Position numbers and translations under genes: made by a program. Below, piece by piece: positions 13,695-24,599 of a stretch of 64,000 bases of DNA (within the stretch, counting starts at the first letter, position 1; each line of letters starts with the position of its first letter). This DNA is from Daucus carota subsp. sativus (Eukaryota > Streptophyta > Magnoliopsida > Apiales > Apiaceae): the NCBI RefSeq assembly GCF_001625215.2, contig NC_030381.2:42654689-42718688 (forward strand), in the 5' to 3' direction. The notes beneath the pieces were generated by a model. That model was given only the letters and a program-made list of their open reading frames with translations, was not told where the DNA came from and made no database searches.

Positions 13695-14136
13695 AATAAA
13701 TTTCTTCGTTCATAGAATAAAAATTGTTATTGCTTTTTAAATACCGACTACAACAAATTAATAATATGCAAAATATTATGAGATTCTGTTGTCTGCAATG
13801 TTAAAAAAGAATATCATATAAAATAAACAGGGAAGACAAATCAAATGTATGCTCCTAGTATATGGAATTTTCTACAGCACATACCTTGTCTGATATGTTA
13901 AAAAAATTGTATTTTTTTAAAAATAAAACAGGATGTTAACATACACAAACAAAAATATAGGAGCAGAAAGTAAAAATAAAAAACATAGTAGAATTTTCAA
14001 AATTCATAACCAACATTAAATCCACTTGACAGAAGAAAGTCTGCCAAATCTCAACCAACACAGCAAATGTTAACAAAACAAAAGGCAAACATTCCCAGCA
14101 AAGCCCAATCAAATTCAAAAATCAGTTAATAATTTG

Positions 14137-15247
14137 CTAATCTTGCTTTCCTAGCAAAGTCAAGAGGAATGCCTTGTAGTGCCCAGAAGTCTCCTTTGCA
14201 ACTGCATTCTCCAGAGTCACACTGTTCCTCTTGTAGTAAAGGTCTTTTATCTCCTCCAAATCAACCTCAGCCCTCGTAACGATCACACGAGTCAGTGCAT
14301 CTTCATCTGTCCCCTTCTGCTTTATAGCAGTTCACAGCACCTGCAGTATGCAATGTAGTTCTGTCATTGTCTGTTGAGGGAACGTTGTTGCAATTAAAGT
14401 CGTCGTTAAAGTAACAGGAATATTATACCTTTTCATAGTATCTTTTCGGCTCAGTCAGGCATTTAATGGCAGTAAGTAATGCTGATAAGAACTCATTAGC
14501 TGGATTCTCAGCAAGATGCTGAAGAAAATACAAAATCACAAAACATTTGCCTTCAGTTAATATTCTTGGTCGAAAATCATGTTGATTTGAGCACATTACG
14601 TCTTAGCAAGGAAAAGATTGTTATTTATGTTTCTTTTCATACCACATTATAAACCAATTTAAAAACTGGTCATCAGAAACTGCTTTCATCTCTCGGTGTG
14701 TGTGACATTACTGATCTTCACTTTCAATTCTACTGAATGTATACGAAACCAATGGGACCTTTAAGCTTTTACCTTGGAAAGTGAAATGCCATGGGCGTCT
14801 TTGTAGTGATTTCGAGTTGCCATGAGCTGTGCCTTGCTTCTTGTAGTTATGATTCTTATGATCTCCTCATGAGTCAGCAGTTCTCTTTGATAGCTTTGTT
14901 AAGAACATCCGCCTCAGACTTTGCTAATTTCGTATCAGTTTCACCACGGTCGTACCTATGCTATGTACGCCCACCAGTGCAACCAAAAACTGCAACAAAA
15001 TCTCAAGCCCTAAGTTTCTCCACCAACATAAAAAATAACAACTTTAGCAGCAAAACAAAACAAAAAAACAAGGAGATTAGCATGCCTTTCTCATATCGCT
15101 AGAGGTATGTGAGGCGATATCTTCTTCCATGGAACGCTTGTAACGAATCTGATAAGCCCGTTTCACAATCAACAAGTCTTCAGGAGCCTTAACGCAAGAC
15201 ATCTCAACAATCACACGAGGATCCGGAACTTTCTTTATAGCTACATT
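14137..15247 (-). pseudogene. Truncated annexin pseudogene
   Basis: Near-identical duplicate of the 3' half of the annexin gene at 21907-24458: exons 6, 5, 4 and part of exon 3, with their introns. Three lesions are visible. In exon 6 a CGA arginine codon has become TGA (complement TCA at 14332-14334), a C-to-T change in a CpG context. Exon 4 has a 5-bp insertion near 14955-14965 that shifts the frame. The gene stops abruptly near 15247 inside exon 3, so exons 1-2 and the promoter are absent. It cannot make an annexin. The forward reading frames across 14791-15102 are antisense shadows. Confidence 0.92.
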
Positions 15248-15590
15248 TGTTGGAAGTTTGTCATTTTGAGCATAAATTTGAGTGAGGCTCGGCTACGTGT
15301 TCGTGGCGGGTTATGCTTTGATTATGTTCTCTTCCGAGAGAGCTTTCCAATGCATATTTATTCACTCAAAACGACTAAGGAATAGATGAGTTGTGATGAT
15401 CCAAAGTTGCTTCCTTGATAGTGGAAAATTGGAGAGTAAAGCTTGAATCCCACATTGATTCAATAAAGAGCGTTTAAAGGCTTTATATAGCAAGACACTT
15501 TGGTAGTGTCCAAAAGTGTTACTAGTGTATTTCTGCACCACCTACCTGCGCGCAGGGTGCAAATTGTGAGATGGTCCACCGTACTGTTTA
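15248..15590. other. Junction filler, unidentified
   Basis: This sequence follows the annexin breakpoint and has no similarity to either duplicated gene. It resembles retrotransposon-derived leader sequence (a CCCACATTG motif followed by a TATATAG stretch), but I see no paired LTR or coding domain. Confidence 0.35.
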
Positions 15591-16083
15591 TTTGTGCATA
15601 TTTTAACATAGTTGTTATCTGTTAATATTTAGTTTATTTGGTCTCTTATTGTATTTCTTTTTATAAATCTGAATAAAATTTACTCATTTAACTTTTCATG
15701 TATTTGTGCATATTTTAACATAGTTGTTATCTGTTAATATTTAGTTTATTTGGTCTCATATTGTATTTCTTTTTATAAATCTGAATAAAATTTACTCATT
15801 TAACTTTTCATGTAACTTTACTCATTTCTTACACAATTTCTTGGTTTTCGTGTCCCAACCATGGTGAGACGGGAGGAGTACTATATTTTCTACTTATCAA
15901 AGTTAAACTAAACGGGTAAGAGGGTATTTCTTTTTATAAATTTGAATAAAATTTACTCATTTAACTTTTCATGTAACTTTACTCATTTCTTACACAATTT
16001 CTTGGTCTTCGTGTCCCAACCATGGTGAGATGGGAGGAGTACTATATTTTCTACTTATCAAAGTTAAACTAAACGGGTAAGAG
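15591..16083. repeat. Compound tandem repeats of 112 bp and 161 bp
   Basis: A 112-bp unit beginning TTTGTGCATATTTTAACATAG occurs at 15591 and 15703. An overlapping unit of about 161 bp beginning GTATTTCTTTTTATAAAT occurs at 15763 and 15924 and ends at AAACGGGTAAGAG. The copies differ by a few bases only, so the amplification is recent. Confidence 0.85.
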
Positions 16084-16139
16084 CTGGCAGACTTTGTGAC
16101 ACTGAATTATGTACAATTATCCTTTACAAGTTAAACAGT

Positions 16140-16443
16140 CAGAGGCGGATCTTGATAAGGGCAAGAGGGGTCAGTCGACCCCCCTTAAATTTTTGTCCTT
16201 AATTTTACATAATGTCGTGAACGGTAAAAAATTACATAATCTGAATATTAATTTTTTGTTTTCTATGTTATCATGTTGGTATCCACCATTCTAATCAAAA
16301 TGCACATGTCTTATTTATTTTGTTCAACGGTAAAAAATTATATAATTTGAATATTATTTTTTTTTTCGTGTTTATTCCGATTAATCATCATTACAAAGTA
16401 TTATATGCGACCCCTCTTATTTTCGGAGCTGGATTCGCCACTG
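16140..16443. mobile_element. hAT-type MITE (family A), perfect 8-bp target duplication
   Basis: The 304-bp non-autonomous element has ends CAGAGGCGGATC and GGATTCGCCACTG (inverted). It is flanked by the perfect 8-bp duplication TAAACAGT (16132-16139 and 16444-16451), diagnostic of hAT insertion. The same family occurs inverted at 17732-18036, and a related element lies at 23735-23916. Confidence 0.9.
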
Positions 16444-16619
16444 TAAACAGTACAAAATATATAGATACGTAATTTGCGGATCCGTAGAACATTTATGTGT
16501 TTTTTGTAAAAAAAAATCATATTTGCACATAAAACAGAGAGAAAGAGGCATGACTAGTGTTTTTACTATATATAAACACACATCCACTGAAAAGAACTAT
16601 CATTTTGTAAACACGAACT

Positions 16620-18470
16620 TTTTTGTAAACACTTCACTGCACAAAGCAATGTAATGTCTCTTTTGCTCCATTCTCCTCCATTGTTGCTTGTTCATCTTCT
16701 ACTACCTGTTCTAACGTTTTAATTTTGTTCTTGTCAATTGTCTGTCTTAACAGATGGCAACAACACTCTCTCTCAGTGGGGAGGATTTGTTTAAGGCTTT
16801 AAGCTCGAGGCATCAGTTGTGATTCTGGTTAGAGTAAGTCCAACAATGTTTTAGCAAATGCCTTATAAATATAATAAAATAATATGTTCTAGTGATTTAG
16901 GACATTATCTTACTATATCAACTCCAACAACATGTCTCATTATTGTGCCTTATTATTAAAATATTAATATATTTGAATTGTTATTGTAGGGAAATGAAAA
17001 GGAGAGGGGAGAGAGACGGAGTGGAATGGTATGAAACTTTTTTTTATTGAATAAAGCATGCATAGTGGTTCCTCAAAAATAAGGGATTTGTTACATGTCC
17101 TAGTGTTTTAAGGCACCACTAGGAGCATTGATTTGTTTCACATGCTTTAACTTTTAATTTAGAACATCAATATAGGGCACTCGTGGACTTGCTTTTACTA
17201 TCTCATTGATGATGTTTCTCTTTTCGGGGGACAAAAAATTGAGGGTCAAGGTAGAGGAGCTTACTATTTGCATCTAGTTATATATGTCTTTAGTATCTAA
17301 TAAAATATGTAATAAAATATGTAATATTAGTTGTTTATATATTGCAGGAGTTAGATAGGGAAAAGCTGTGATGGTTGGTATTACACCAACATTGTTTCTC
17401 TGTGTGGATTGGATGCCATATGCTGTTTACATTCGTTTGGGGATTAGCATCTTTGGAATCCGATATCCGATCTGCTGTGATGTCTGTTTATAGGGATAGT
17501 AAAGAGGCTGAAGTAAGTGTGGTGGAATGGTTGTTTGGCGTCAAGGGAATGAGGGGAAGGATGACATATATGAATTTGACCAGGGTTTTAGAATTAGTGC
17601 GGCCACTAGTTAATTTTGGCTCGGTTAATGTAAATGTTGCCAACTTTATTATTGTTACCGTCAACTATCGTGTCCAGATAAGTTTTGACAGGGTTTTCTA
17701 GCTTATGTTAGGAAAAACTTATGACCGCAAGCAGTGGCGAATCCAGCTCCGAAAATAAAGGGGGTCGCATATAATATTTTGTAATGATGATTAATCGGAA
17801 TAAACACAGGAAAAAAAATAATATTCAAATTATATAATTTTTTACCGTTTAACAAAATAAATATGACATGTCCACTTTGATTAGAATGGTGGATACCAAC
17901 ATAATAACATAGAAAACAAAAAATTAATATTCAGATTATGTAATTTTTTACCGTTTCACGAAATTATGTAAAATTAAAGACAAAAATTTAAGGGGGGTCG
18001 ACGTACCCCTCTTGCCCTTATCAAGATCCGCCTCTGGCCGGAAGGATGAGAATAACTACTTGGTTGAGATGAGAAGAATTTTTACTATGACATCATCCGC
18101 CTATGACGTTGTGTTGGAGGATGTTTATGATTTTGATTTGGAAGCGATAGAAGGTATTGATGACTGGAGAGTTCGTTTAAACGCATGTAGCTATTGTGAA
18201 AATGGAGATTCCTAGAGAGTTAATAGTTTAGAAGAGCTAGCAGAAGTATGTTATCTATCTATATCTAGTATTGCTGTAGGACTGCAATTTTTCAATTTGC
18301 GCCTTGTCACAATATTTTCCATTAGTCGTGGCCTATGTACCCAAATTTGGTTTATCTAAGTATAAATAGACTTGTTTTAATTTTTCAGTTTGCACCTTGT
18401 CACCACATTGATCTCTTATATTGGAGGGTGCATGTGTATATATTTTTTAGTTGTTTGTGTATATAAAGGT
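16620..18470 (+). pseudogene. Unidentified gene-like repeat, copy R1, interrupted by MITEs
   Basis: Open stretches and intron-like joints suggest a decayed copy of a spliced gene: ATGGCAACAACACTCTCTCTC at 16754, a frame at 17375-17701 (SDIRSAVMSVYRDSKEAEV, then MTYMNLTRVLELVRPL), and a continuation after a MITE at 18044-18213 (DENNYLVEMRRIFTMTSSAY, ending CSYCENGDS). A diverged second copy lies at 27245-29440. I do not recognise the protein. A further MITE-like insert with weak inverted ends lies at about 16838-17190. Two copies with independent decay indicate a repeat family or a gene carried by a mobile element. Confidence 0.45.
17732..18036. mobile_element. hAT-type MITE (family A), inverted copy
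   Basis: This 305-bp element is the reverse complement of the one at 16140-16443 with minor differences. Ends are CAGTGGCGAATCC and GATCCGCCTCTG. The flanking octamers ACCGCAAG and GCCGGAAG match at six of eight positions, so the target duplication has decayed. It splits the reading frame of the R1 repeat. Confidence 0.85.
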
Positions 18471-18705
18471 TATTTGTCAAATCAACAATCTTTTGGTTTT
18501 ACTATTCCATAAGAGTATGTTGGATATGGAAGTAGTTAAGAGGTGTGCTAGTGTGGATAAAAAATGCTAATGTTTTGCAAGAAAATACTTGGAAACAACA
18601 AATACGTATGCTGTAGTAGATAATCAATGTCTTTCAATTAACCTTTTAAATTTGAAGTTTAAACTACTGAACAAGTGTAGTTGTTTTCTTTCTTGATATA
18701 AAATG

Positions 18706-18912
18706 TTTGCAATGATTGGAATGGCTAAACCAGCAGGATATGTATCAAGAAGTAAAAAGGATATAAGGGCTTGCAACATGGTCTTCTACTTTTTAATTGG
18801 AAATGTGTTCTTCTTAAGTCTGTTATCAGGTTCATTATCTGATCAAATCGGAAAGTCTTTTAGCCAGCCCAAAGATTTTCCTAGTCATCTCGCGAGCGCA
18901 GTTTCCGCTCAA
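18706..18912 (+). pseudogene. Channel gene exon 7 fragment (right copy of the duplication)
   Basis: About 207 bp nearly identical to exon 7 of the channel gene (11154-11360), followed by the same intron start. The frame is open, but there is no upstream exon and no downstream membrane exons. The donor has changed from CAG|GTAAGT to CAA|GTAAGT. The left edge at about 18706 is the duplication breakpoint. This is a non-functional remnant. Confidence 0.9.
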
Positions 18913-18962
18913 GTAAGTTGGTCAAACTATTATCCCTTCTGGTTACTTGTATAACTTTCTTT

Positions 18963-19626
18963 TAGGGCTGTTAACAAACAGAGCCGAGCCGAGTTTTGAC
19001 CGAGTCAAGCTGAGCTTTAAATTTTTTCGTATTGAGCCGAGCTTTCTTATCGAACAAATATTGTGTTCGAGCTCGAGCTCGTTAACTAACGAGCCGAGCT
19101 CGAGCTTGTTCACGAACAAACTCGAGCAAGCCAAATAAATTTTATTTTTTTAAAAATTTTTGGTCATTTCACTAAAATGTATATATGTTAACATCCATAC
19201 GGTTGGATCGGTAAAAATTATTTTTAAAAAAATCAAAACACTAAATTAAGATTAAACACTAGTTAGCGGTACTAGTCAAATTGATGCTTGATTATAAATT
19301 AGCAAACCAACACTTGGTACTTATAAATTAGTGTATTTTGATGTTACCATATTATAATTAATATTTTTTTGATCAATTTGATATATTATATGTTGAATTC
19401 TGAGTTCCATTACATGTATATATTATAAAATTATCCTGAAAAAATTGCATTTTGCGAGCTTTAACGAGCCGAGCTCACTAAAAGCTCGGCTCGAGCTCGT
19501 TTTCTTAACGAACACACACATTTATGTGTTCGAGCTCGAGCTCGAGTTCTTTAACGAACCGAGCCGAGCTTTTATCGAGCCGAGCTCGAACTTGTTCGCG
19601 AACAGCTCGGTTCGTTAACGGCTCTA
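18963..19626. mobile_element. hAT-type non-autonomous element with 8-bp target duplication
   Basis: The 664-bp element starts TAGGGCTGTTAAC and ends GTTAACGGCTCTA. It is flanked by the perfect 8-bp duplication CTTTCTTT (18955-18962 and 19627-19634). Its subterminal regions are packed with inverted GAGCTCGAGCTCG / CGAGCCGAGC repeats, as in hAT elements. The paralogous intron at about 11392-11401 has a single CTTTCTTT and no element. No transposase is encoded. Confidence 0.92.
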
Positions 19627-19659
19627 CTTTCTTTGGTGCATTTAGTTTGTAGACTATCC

Positions 19660-21100
19660 ATCAGTATATTAGAATGGGGAAAGATTAGACCAGAGCACTC
19701 TGTTTTCTCATATTATTCCATATTCATTCTTTATTTGTCTCCAAAACACAACTATTTCTATACTGACAAAACCAACCACTTTGAATTCTCACTACACAAT
19801 TTCATGCTTTATATAATAATACTCTTGCTCGACAAGAATTTCATTTTGCCTTATCTGAACCACTTTAAAACATGTCCTTTGGAGCAGAGGAGCTTTTGAG
19901 ACAGACCCTTGCTTCTTGATTTTTTAAAATTTTGTGAGATTTCGAAAAATCTTCAAGGGGTTTTCTGGGTTTTTGGTGTTTTATAATACCCACATGTAGA
20001 GTTGGATTTGGTGCTGTTTTTCACTGTTGTTCAACAGAAGTGTTATACTGGTGAGTCTATTTTTGTTGCTCTGTTTCTGTTTGTCTTTCATGTTGTTATG
20101 TTTGATTTGAACAGTTTGTGCAACTAGCTTAACTCAGTTTAACTATATCTATGATCTATCTGTGTTATTTTACCCAGATGTTTTCTCTTAGCTTGCTATA
20201 TTAGCATCCTTTACCTATGCATGTGTTTTTGAGCTTGTGATGAGAGTGATTATGCTCTATACCTTCAGTTTGGCTGATACTTTGCCTGTGAAAAACTTTG
20301 TTTTTAGTTCTGTCTGGTTTTTAGATCATGCGAAAATAAGTTGAATATCAGTAGATGAATTTTTTCCCCAAAATTGTGATGGCAGTAAAGAATCAGAGTT
20401 ACCCTAGACACAGACAGGCCAGTTTCTAAATTATTTGAAGGTGATTTGAATTTATTGGTTGTACTCTTATAAATTATTTTGTTTCGATACACATACTTCT
20501 CAATACTTTACTTTCTAAGTATATGGAAAGGCCAGTGAGGATTCGTGCTTTATGCCCTTGATCGCGGGGAAAGAACCTTGCCACTACACTGTCAATGAAG
20601 ACTCACTTATATTTTCTTCTCCTATTGTACACCAGAACACCGTAAATTTAACAGCATCATCAGTTTCTTTGGTATTCACTAGAGCTGTCTTTGTTGATGT
20701 CTTTGTTAGAGCATCTCCAAGAGCCTCCTTGTTGGCTCCTAAATATAATATAAAAAATGTGGCTCTTAGTAATTTAGGACAAAGTTAAGAGTGTAAACTC
20801 TCTTTCACCTGGCATTGGATTACCTTATCCATGGCTCAGAGAAATGAAATTAGAAGAAAGAGGTTTATATCTAATCCATATCCTGGTTACAACAGCCAAC
20901 CATGTAGCTGCTGGGAGTATTGAGAATGCCAATATAAGCCTTGAGCAAATCTCACATCTATCTTCTCCTGATGGAGATACAATGCAAAGAATTGCTGCTC
21001 ACTTTACTGAGGCACTAGCTGATAGGATGCTTAAACGCTGGCCCGGATTGCACAAGGCCCTCAACTCAACAAAGATAACTTTAGTATCTGAAGAAAGGCT
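19660..21100 (+). pseudogene. SCARECROW-like 3 (GRAS) gene 5' fragment
   Basis: From 20801 the frame SPGIGLPYPWLRE, MKLEERGLYLIH, NHVAAGSIENANISLEQISH, SPDGDTMQRIAAHFTEALAD, WPGLHKALNSTKI matches the start of the GRAS domain of SCL3, a gibberellin/root-patterning regulator. It stops at about 21100, where sequence switches abruptly to the channel gene 3' UTR. Upstream, 19660-20790 looks like promoter and intron-bearing 5' leader, with an in-frame stop before SPGIG. A short MITE-like piece (AGAGCATCTCCAAGAGCC) is near 20708. About 80% of the GRAS domain is missing. It replaces channel exons 8-10 in the right duplicate. The family call is confident; the 5' limit is uncertain. Confidence 0.75.
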
Positions 21101-21906
21101 TGGTCATTATGTTTTGCTCTAATTCTTTCATAGCTGTAGCGTTCATAAGCTTGTTTAGTCACTAGATTCATACATTAAGCTGATTGAGTATTGGAGACCT
21201 GGAACTGAAATACATGTATCAGTACATGAAGCTTACTTGATACCTTCTGCTTTTCAACTGAGGCCTCTTTTGATTTCATATTTTAATATATGGAAATTAT
21301 TTTAATTATTTTAATAAAAAGCAATTCATTAATAAATTTCTGGGTAACACAAGTTCCTCCATATTCTTTAATTATTTATAGAATAAAAATCACATTTGAT
21401 ATATATACAAGCAGTAAAATATCATAGCTAAATAAAATATATATTGTTAATTATATATATAGCCGCATTAGCAGTTCTGCTAAATACCAGTTACAAACGA
21501 ATAATATGCAAATATTATTCGATCAAAAAGAAAAAATATGCAAATATTATGAGATTATATAGTCTGCAACGTTAAAAAAGAATATCATATAATATAAACA
21601 GAAAAAATAAATCAAAGCTATGATCCTAATATATGGAAATTTCTACAGCACATATACCTTGTCTTCAAAAAAAATTGAGAGTTTTTTAAATTAAAATAAG
21701 ATGCTATCATTGACAACAAAAATATAGGAGCAAAAAGTAAAATAAAAAAAAAAGCAGAAATTTCAAAATTCATAACCAAACAAAATAAAATCCACTTGAC
21801 ATAAGAAAGTTTACCAAATCTCAACAACACAGCAAATGTGAACAAAACAATAGGTAAACATTCCCAGCAAACCCCAATCAAATTCATAGAATCAGTTAAT
21901 AATTTG

Positions 21907-24458
21907 CTAATCTTGCTTTCCTAGCAAAGTCAGGAGGAATGCCTTGTAGTGTCCAGAAGTCTCCTTTGCAACTGCATTCTCCAGAGTCACACTGTTCCTC
22001 TTGTAGTAAAGGTCTTTTATCTCCTCCAAATCAACCTCAGCCCTCGTAACGATCACACGAGTCAGTGCATCTTCATCTGTCCCCTTCTGCTTTATAGCAG
22101 TTCGCAGCACCTGCAGTATGCAATGTAGTTCTGTCATTGTCTGTTGAGGGAACGTCGTTACAATTGAAGTCGTCGTGAAAGTAACAGGAATATTATACCT
22201 TTTCATAGTATCTTTTCGGCTCAGTCAGGCATTTGATGGCAGTAAGTAATGCTGATAAGAACTCGTTAGCTGGATTCTCAGCAAGATGCTGAATAAAATA
22301 CAAAATCACAAAACATTTGCCTTCAGTTAATATTCTTGGTCGAAAATCATGTTGATTTGAGCACATTACGTCTTAGCAAGGGAAAGATTGTTATTTATGT
22401 TTCTTTTCAGACCACACTATAAACTAAGTTAAAAATTGGTCATTAAAAACTGCTTTCATCTCTCGGTGTGTGTGACATTACTAATCTGCACTTTCAATTC
22501 TACTGAATGTATACGAAACCAACGGGACCTTTAAGCTTTTACCTTGGAAAGTGAAATGCCATGGGCGTCTTTGTAGTGATTTCGAGTTGCCATGAGCTGT
22601 GCCTTGCTCCTTGTAGTTATGATTCTTATGATCTCTTCATGAGTCAGTAAGTTCTCTTTGATAGCTTTGTTAAGAATATCTGCCTCAGACTTAGCTAATT
22701 TCGTATCAATTTCACCACCATCGTACCTATGTACGCCCACCAGTGCAACCAAAAACTGTAACAAAATCTCAAGCCATAAGTATCTCTACCAACATAAAGA
22801 ATAATAGCAACAATTATGGAGATGTGCATGCCTTTCGCATATCACCAGAGGTATGTGAGGCGATATCTTCTTCCATGGAACGCTTGTAACGAATCTGATA
22901 AGCCCGTTTCACAATCAACAAGTCTTCAGGAGCCTTAACGCAAGACATCTCAACAATCACACGAGGATCCGGAACTTTCTTTATAGCTAAATTTACTAGC
23001 ACTGCATCTCGATCAGCTGGATCCAAAACCCAACGGTATACTGCCTTCTGTTCTCATTTCAAAAACAAAAATTATACATTGTCTTAAAACTAGTGAAGGA
23101 CTTCTAATATAACTACACAACACAATCATCTAACCAATATTTTAAAAAAATTCAGTACTTGATAAATATATTTAATGACTACAAAATCAGACATTATGAA
23201 CAACACCTCTAACCTCAAAGTGTCCGGAGAGCTCAGATTCGAGGCGCTTGATAAAATTCTCCTGATATTTTTCTTCGTAAGCTTTCCAGATCATCTTCCT
23301 TTGAGCTGCATTTCGATGACCAAGTATTGCTATTACACCCTTCTCATTTGTTCCCCAACCTACACAAGTTTCATCCAGTTTCACCATAACCACAAAAAAA
23401 CATAAAATATATATCGAGAAAAACAACAATTTTACATAATTCAAATCATAAATATTAGGCCAACAAAAAATGAGGACAATTCAAATTGGTAATGTACCTG
23501 ACATAAAAACATATTGTTTTCTGTCAAAACAAAATTTTCATCGAAATAATTATATTGTTTAAAACAACAAAAGTAATCTTGTCTTATAGGCTATAGTGCA
23601 AATCTGTGACAAAATAAACACATGATTAAAATCATAGAAGCAAGTGAGGAAGTCAGGTGGTTTAGAAATTGCAGCGGCAACTATAAATCAGAACTCATGC
23701 AGTGGGGGTTTCATTTTTTAAAGCAACCTCTAAGCAGGTGTGGATCTAGGAAGAGGCACGCGGACACGTGTCCCCTCTAAATTGTTTTTTTATATTTTTT
23801 CACCATTTTAAATTTTGCAAAATCATAAAAGTGCCCTCACAAAATTTAAAAATATATATGTATTTTCCGAAAATTTGCTTGGTACCCCCTAAATTTTTTG
23901 TGCTAGATCCGCCTCTAAGTTCTAACATAATAGTTTTCACAGGTGCAACTTTTTTTTATTTCCTGCCATCGAAATCATAATATAAAACATAGGAAAAGTC
24001 TAACTAATTTAAAAATATAGACGCTTTTCAAGTTTTTTATTAGACTGCTAAGATACCATCAATCACATAAAAACATAAGATCATAACATATCGCAAAACT
24101 AATTGCCGATGACATAAAATCGGCCGGTTCAATCGTTTTCATCGGTTTAAGTGAACAGTTTTGCAATATTCACAAAACACAAATATAACTAAAGATGTAG
24201 AACTAATTATTGATGACATAAAATCGACCGGTATTTAACTTTTCCTCACCTGAAAACAACTATTTGTATGCAGATTACTTTTGCAAAATTTACTGTACAC
24301 ATACATAAATTAAAGGAATACACTAAACAATATCTATGCAGATTAATCAGAGAGATGCATGCACGAGAGAGACAGAGAGAGAGACCATGGAAAGCCTTTT
24401 TAAGAGCTTCAGCATCAGCAACAGCAGAAAACTCCTCAGGAGCAATGAGGCTGGCCAT
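21907..24458 (-). CDS. Annexin (plant D1/D2 type)
   Basis: Six exons on the minus strand: 24386-24458, 23214-23359, 22832-23047, 22543-22755, 22199-22288 and 21907-22110. They join in frame to 313 residues, the usual plant annexin length. The ATG at 24458 gives [20 protein letters not shown]. Repeat I has the Ca2+-site loop [21 protein letters not shown] with a distal acidic residue in ELSGHFE. Repeat IV has [20 protein letters not shown]. Repeats II and III lack clear type II loops, as in other plant annexins. These cytosolic proteins bind phospholipid in a Ca2+-dependent way. Intron 3 appears to use a GC donor (AAG|GCATGC), conserved in the pseudogene copy. A MITE sits in intron 1. This is the intact partner of the pseudogene at 14137-15247. 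Confidence 0.95.
23735..23916. mobile_element. hAT-type MITE in annexin intron 1
   Basis: About 180 bp with inverted ends CAGGTGTGGATCTAG and CTAGATCCGCCTCTA, related to the family A elements at 16140 and 17732. A CCTCTAAG octamer lies on each side but overlaps the right end, so the exact target duplication is ambiguous. Confidence 0.7.
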
Positions 24459-24530
24459 TTTTTCACTGAAATATTTTGTTACTAATAAACAAGAATAGGT
24501 GGTGATGAGTTATTTCTCTTGTATTAACCA

Positions 24531-24542
24531 CTTATTTATACA
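24531..24542 (-). promoter_or_regulatory. Probable TATA box of the annexin gene
   Basis: On the minus strand the sequence reads TGTATAAATAAG, about 75 bp upstream of the annexin ATG. This would place transcription start near 24500 and leave a short leader. Confidence 0.6.
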
Positions 24543-24599
24543 CAACAACTTCACTACTCTCATAACTTGTCACACATAGATAGTAACGCTTTGCTACAT

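Larger units (their letters stand above)
11154..15247. repeat. Left copy of a segmental tandem duplication (channel exon 7 to annexin exon 3)
   Basis: The sequence from channel exon 7 (11154) to annexin exon 3 (15247) recurs at 18706-22994 with very high identity in the parts that survive. These are exon 7 and the following intron start, the channel 3' UTR (12872 onward against 21099 onward), and the annexin exons and introns. This copy keeps the complete channel gene and loses the annexin 5' half. A MULE element (13146-13694) is inserted here only. Confidence 0.88.
18706..22994. repeat. Right copy of the segmental tandem duplication
   Basis: Counterpart of 11154-15247. It consists of the exon 7 fragment, a hAT insertion, a 1.4-kb replacement carrying the GRAS fragment, the channel 3' UTR (from 21101) and the annexin. 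Homology passes 22994 only in the sense that the annexin continues intact, whereas the left copy is cut there. Confidence 0.85.

Noticed and set aside
14791-15102. A 103-codon forward frame
   Set aside because: It lies antisense over annexin pseudogene exons 3-4 and its introns. It has no family resemblance, and the minus-strand annexin explains the sequence.
18943-19138. Overlapping frames on both strands inside the hAT element
   Set aside because: They consist of translated GAGCTCGAGC repeats of the element ends; no domain is present.
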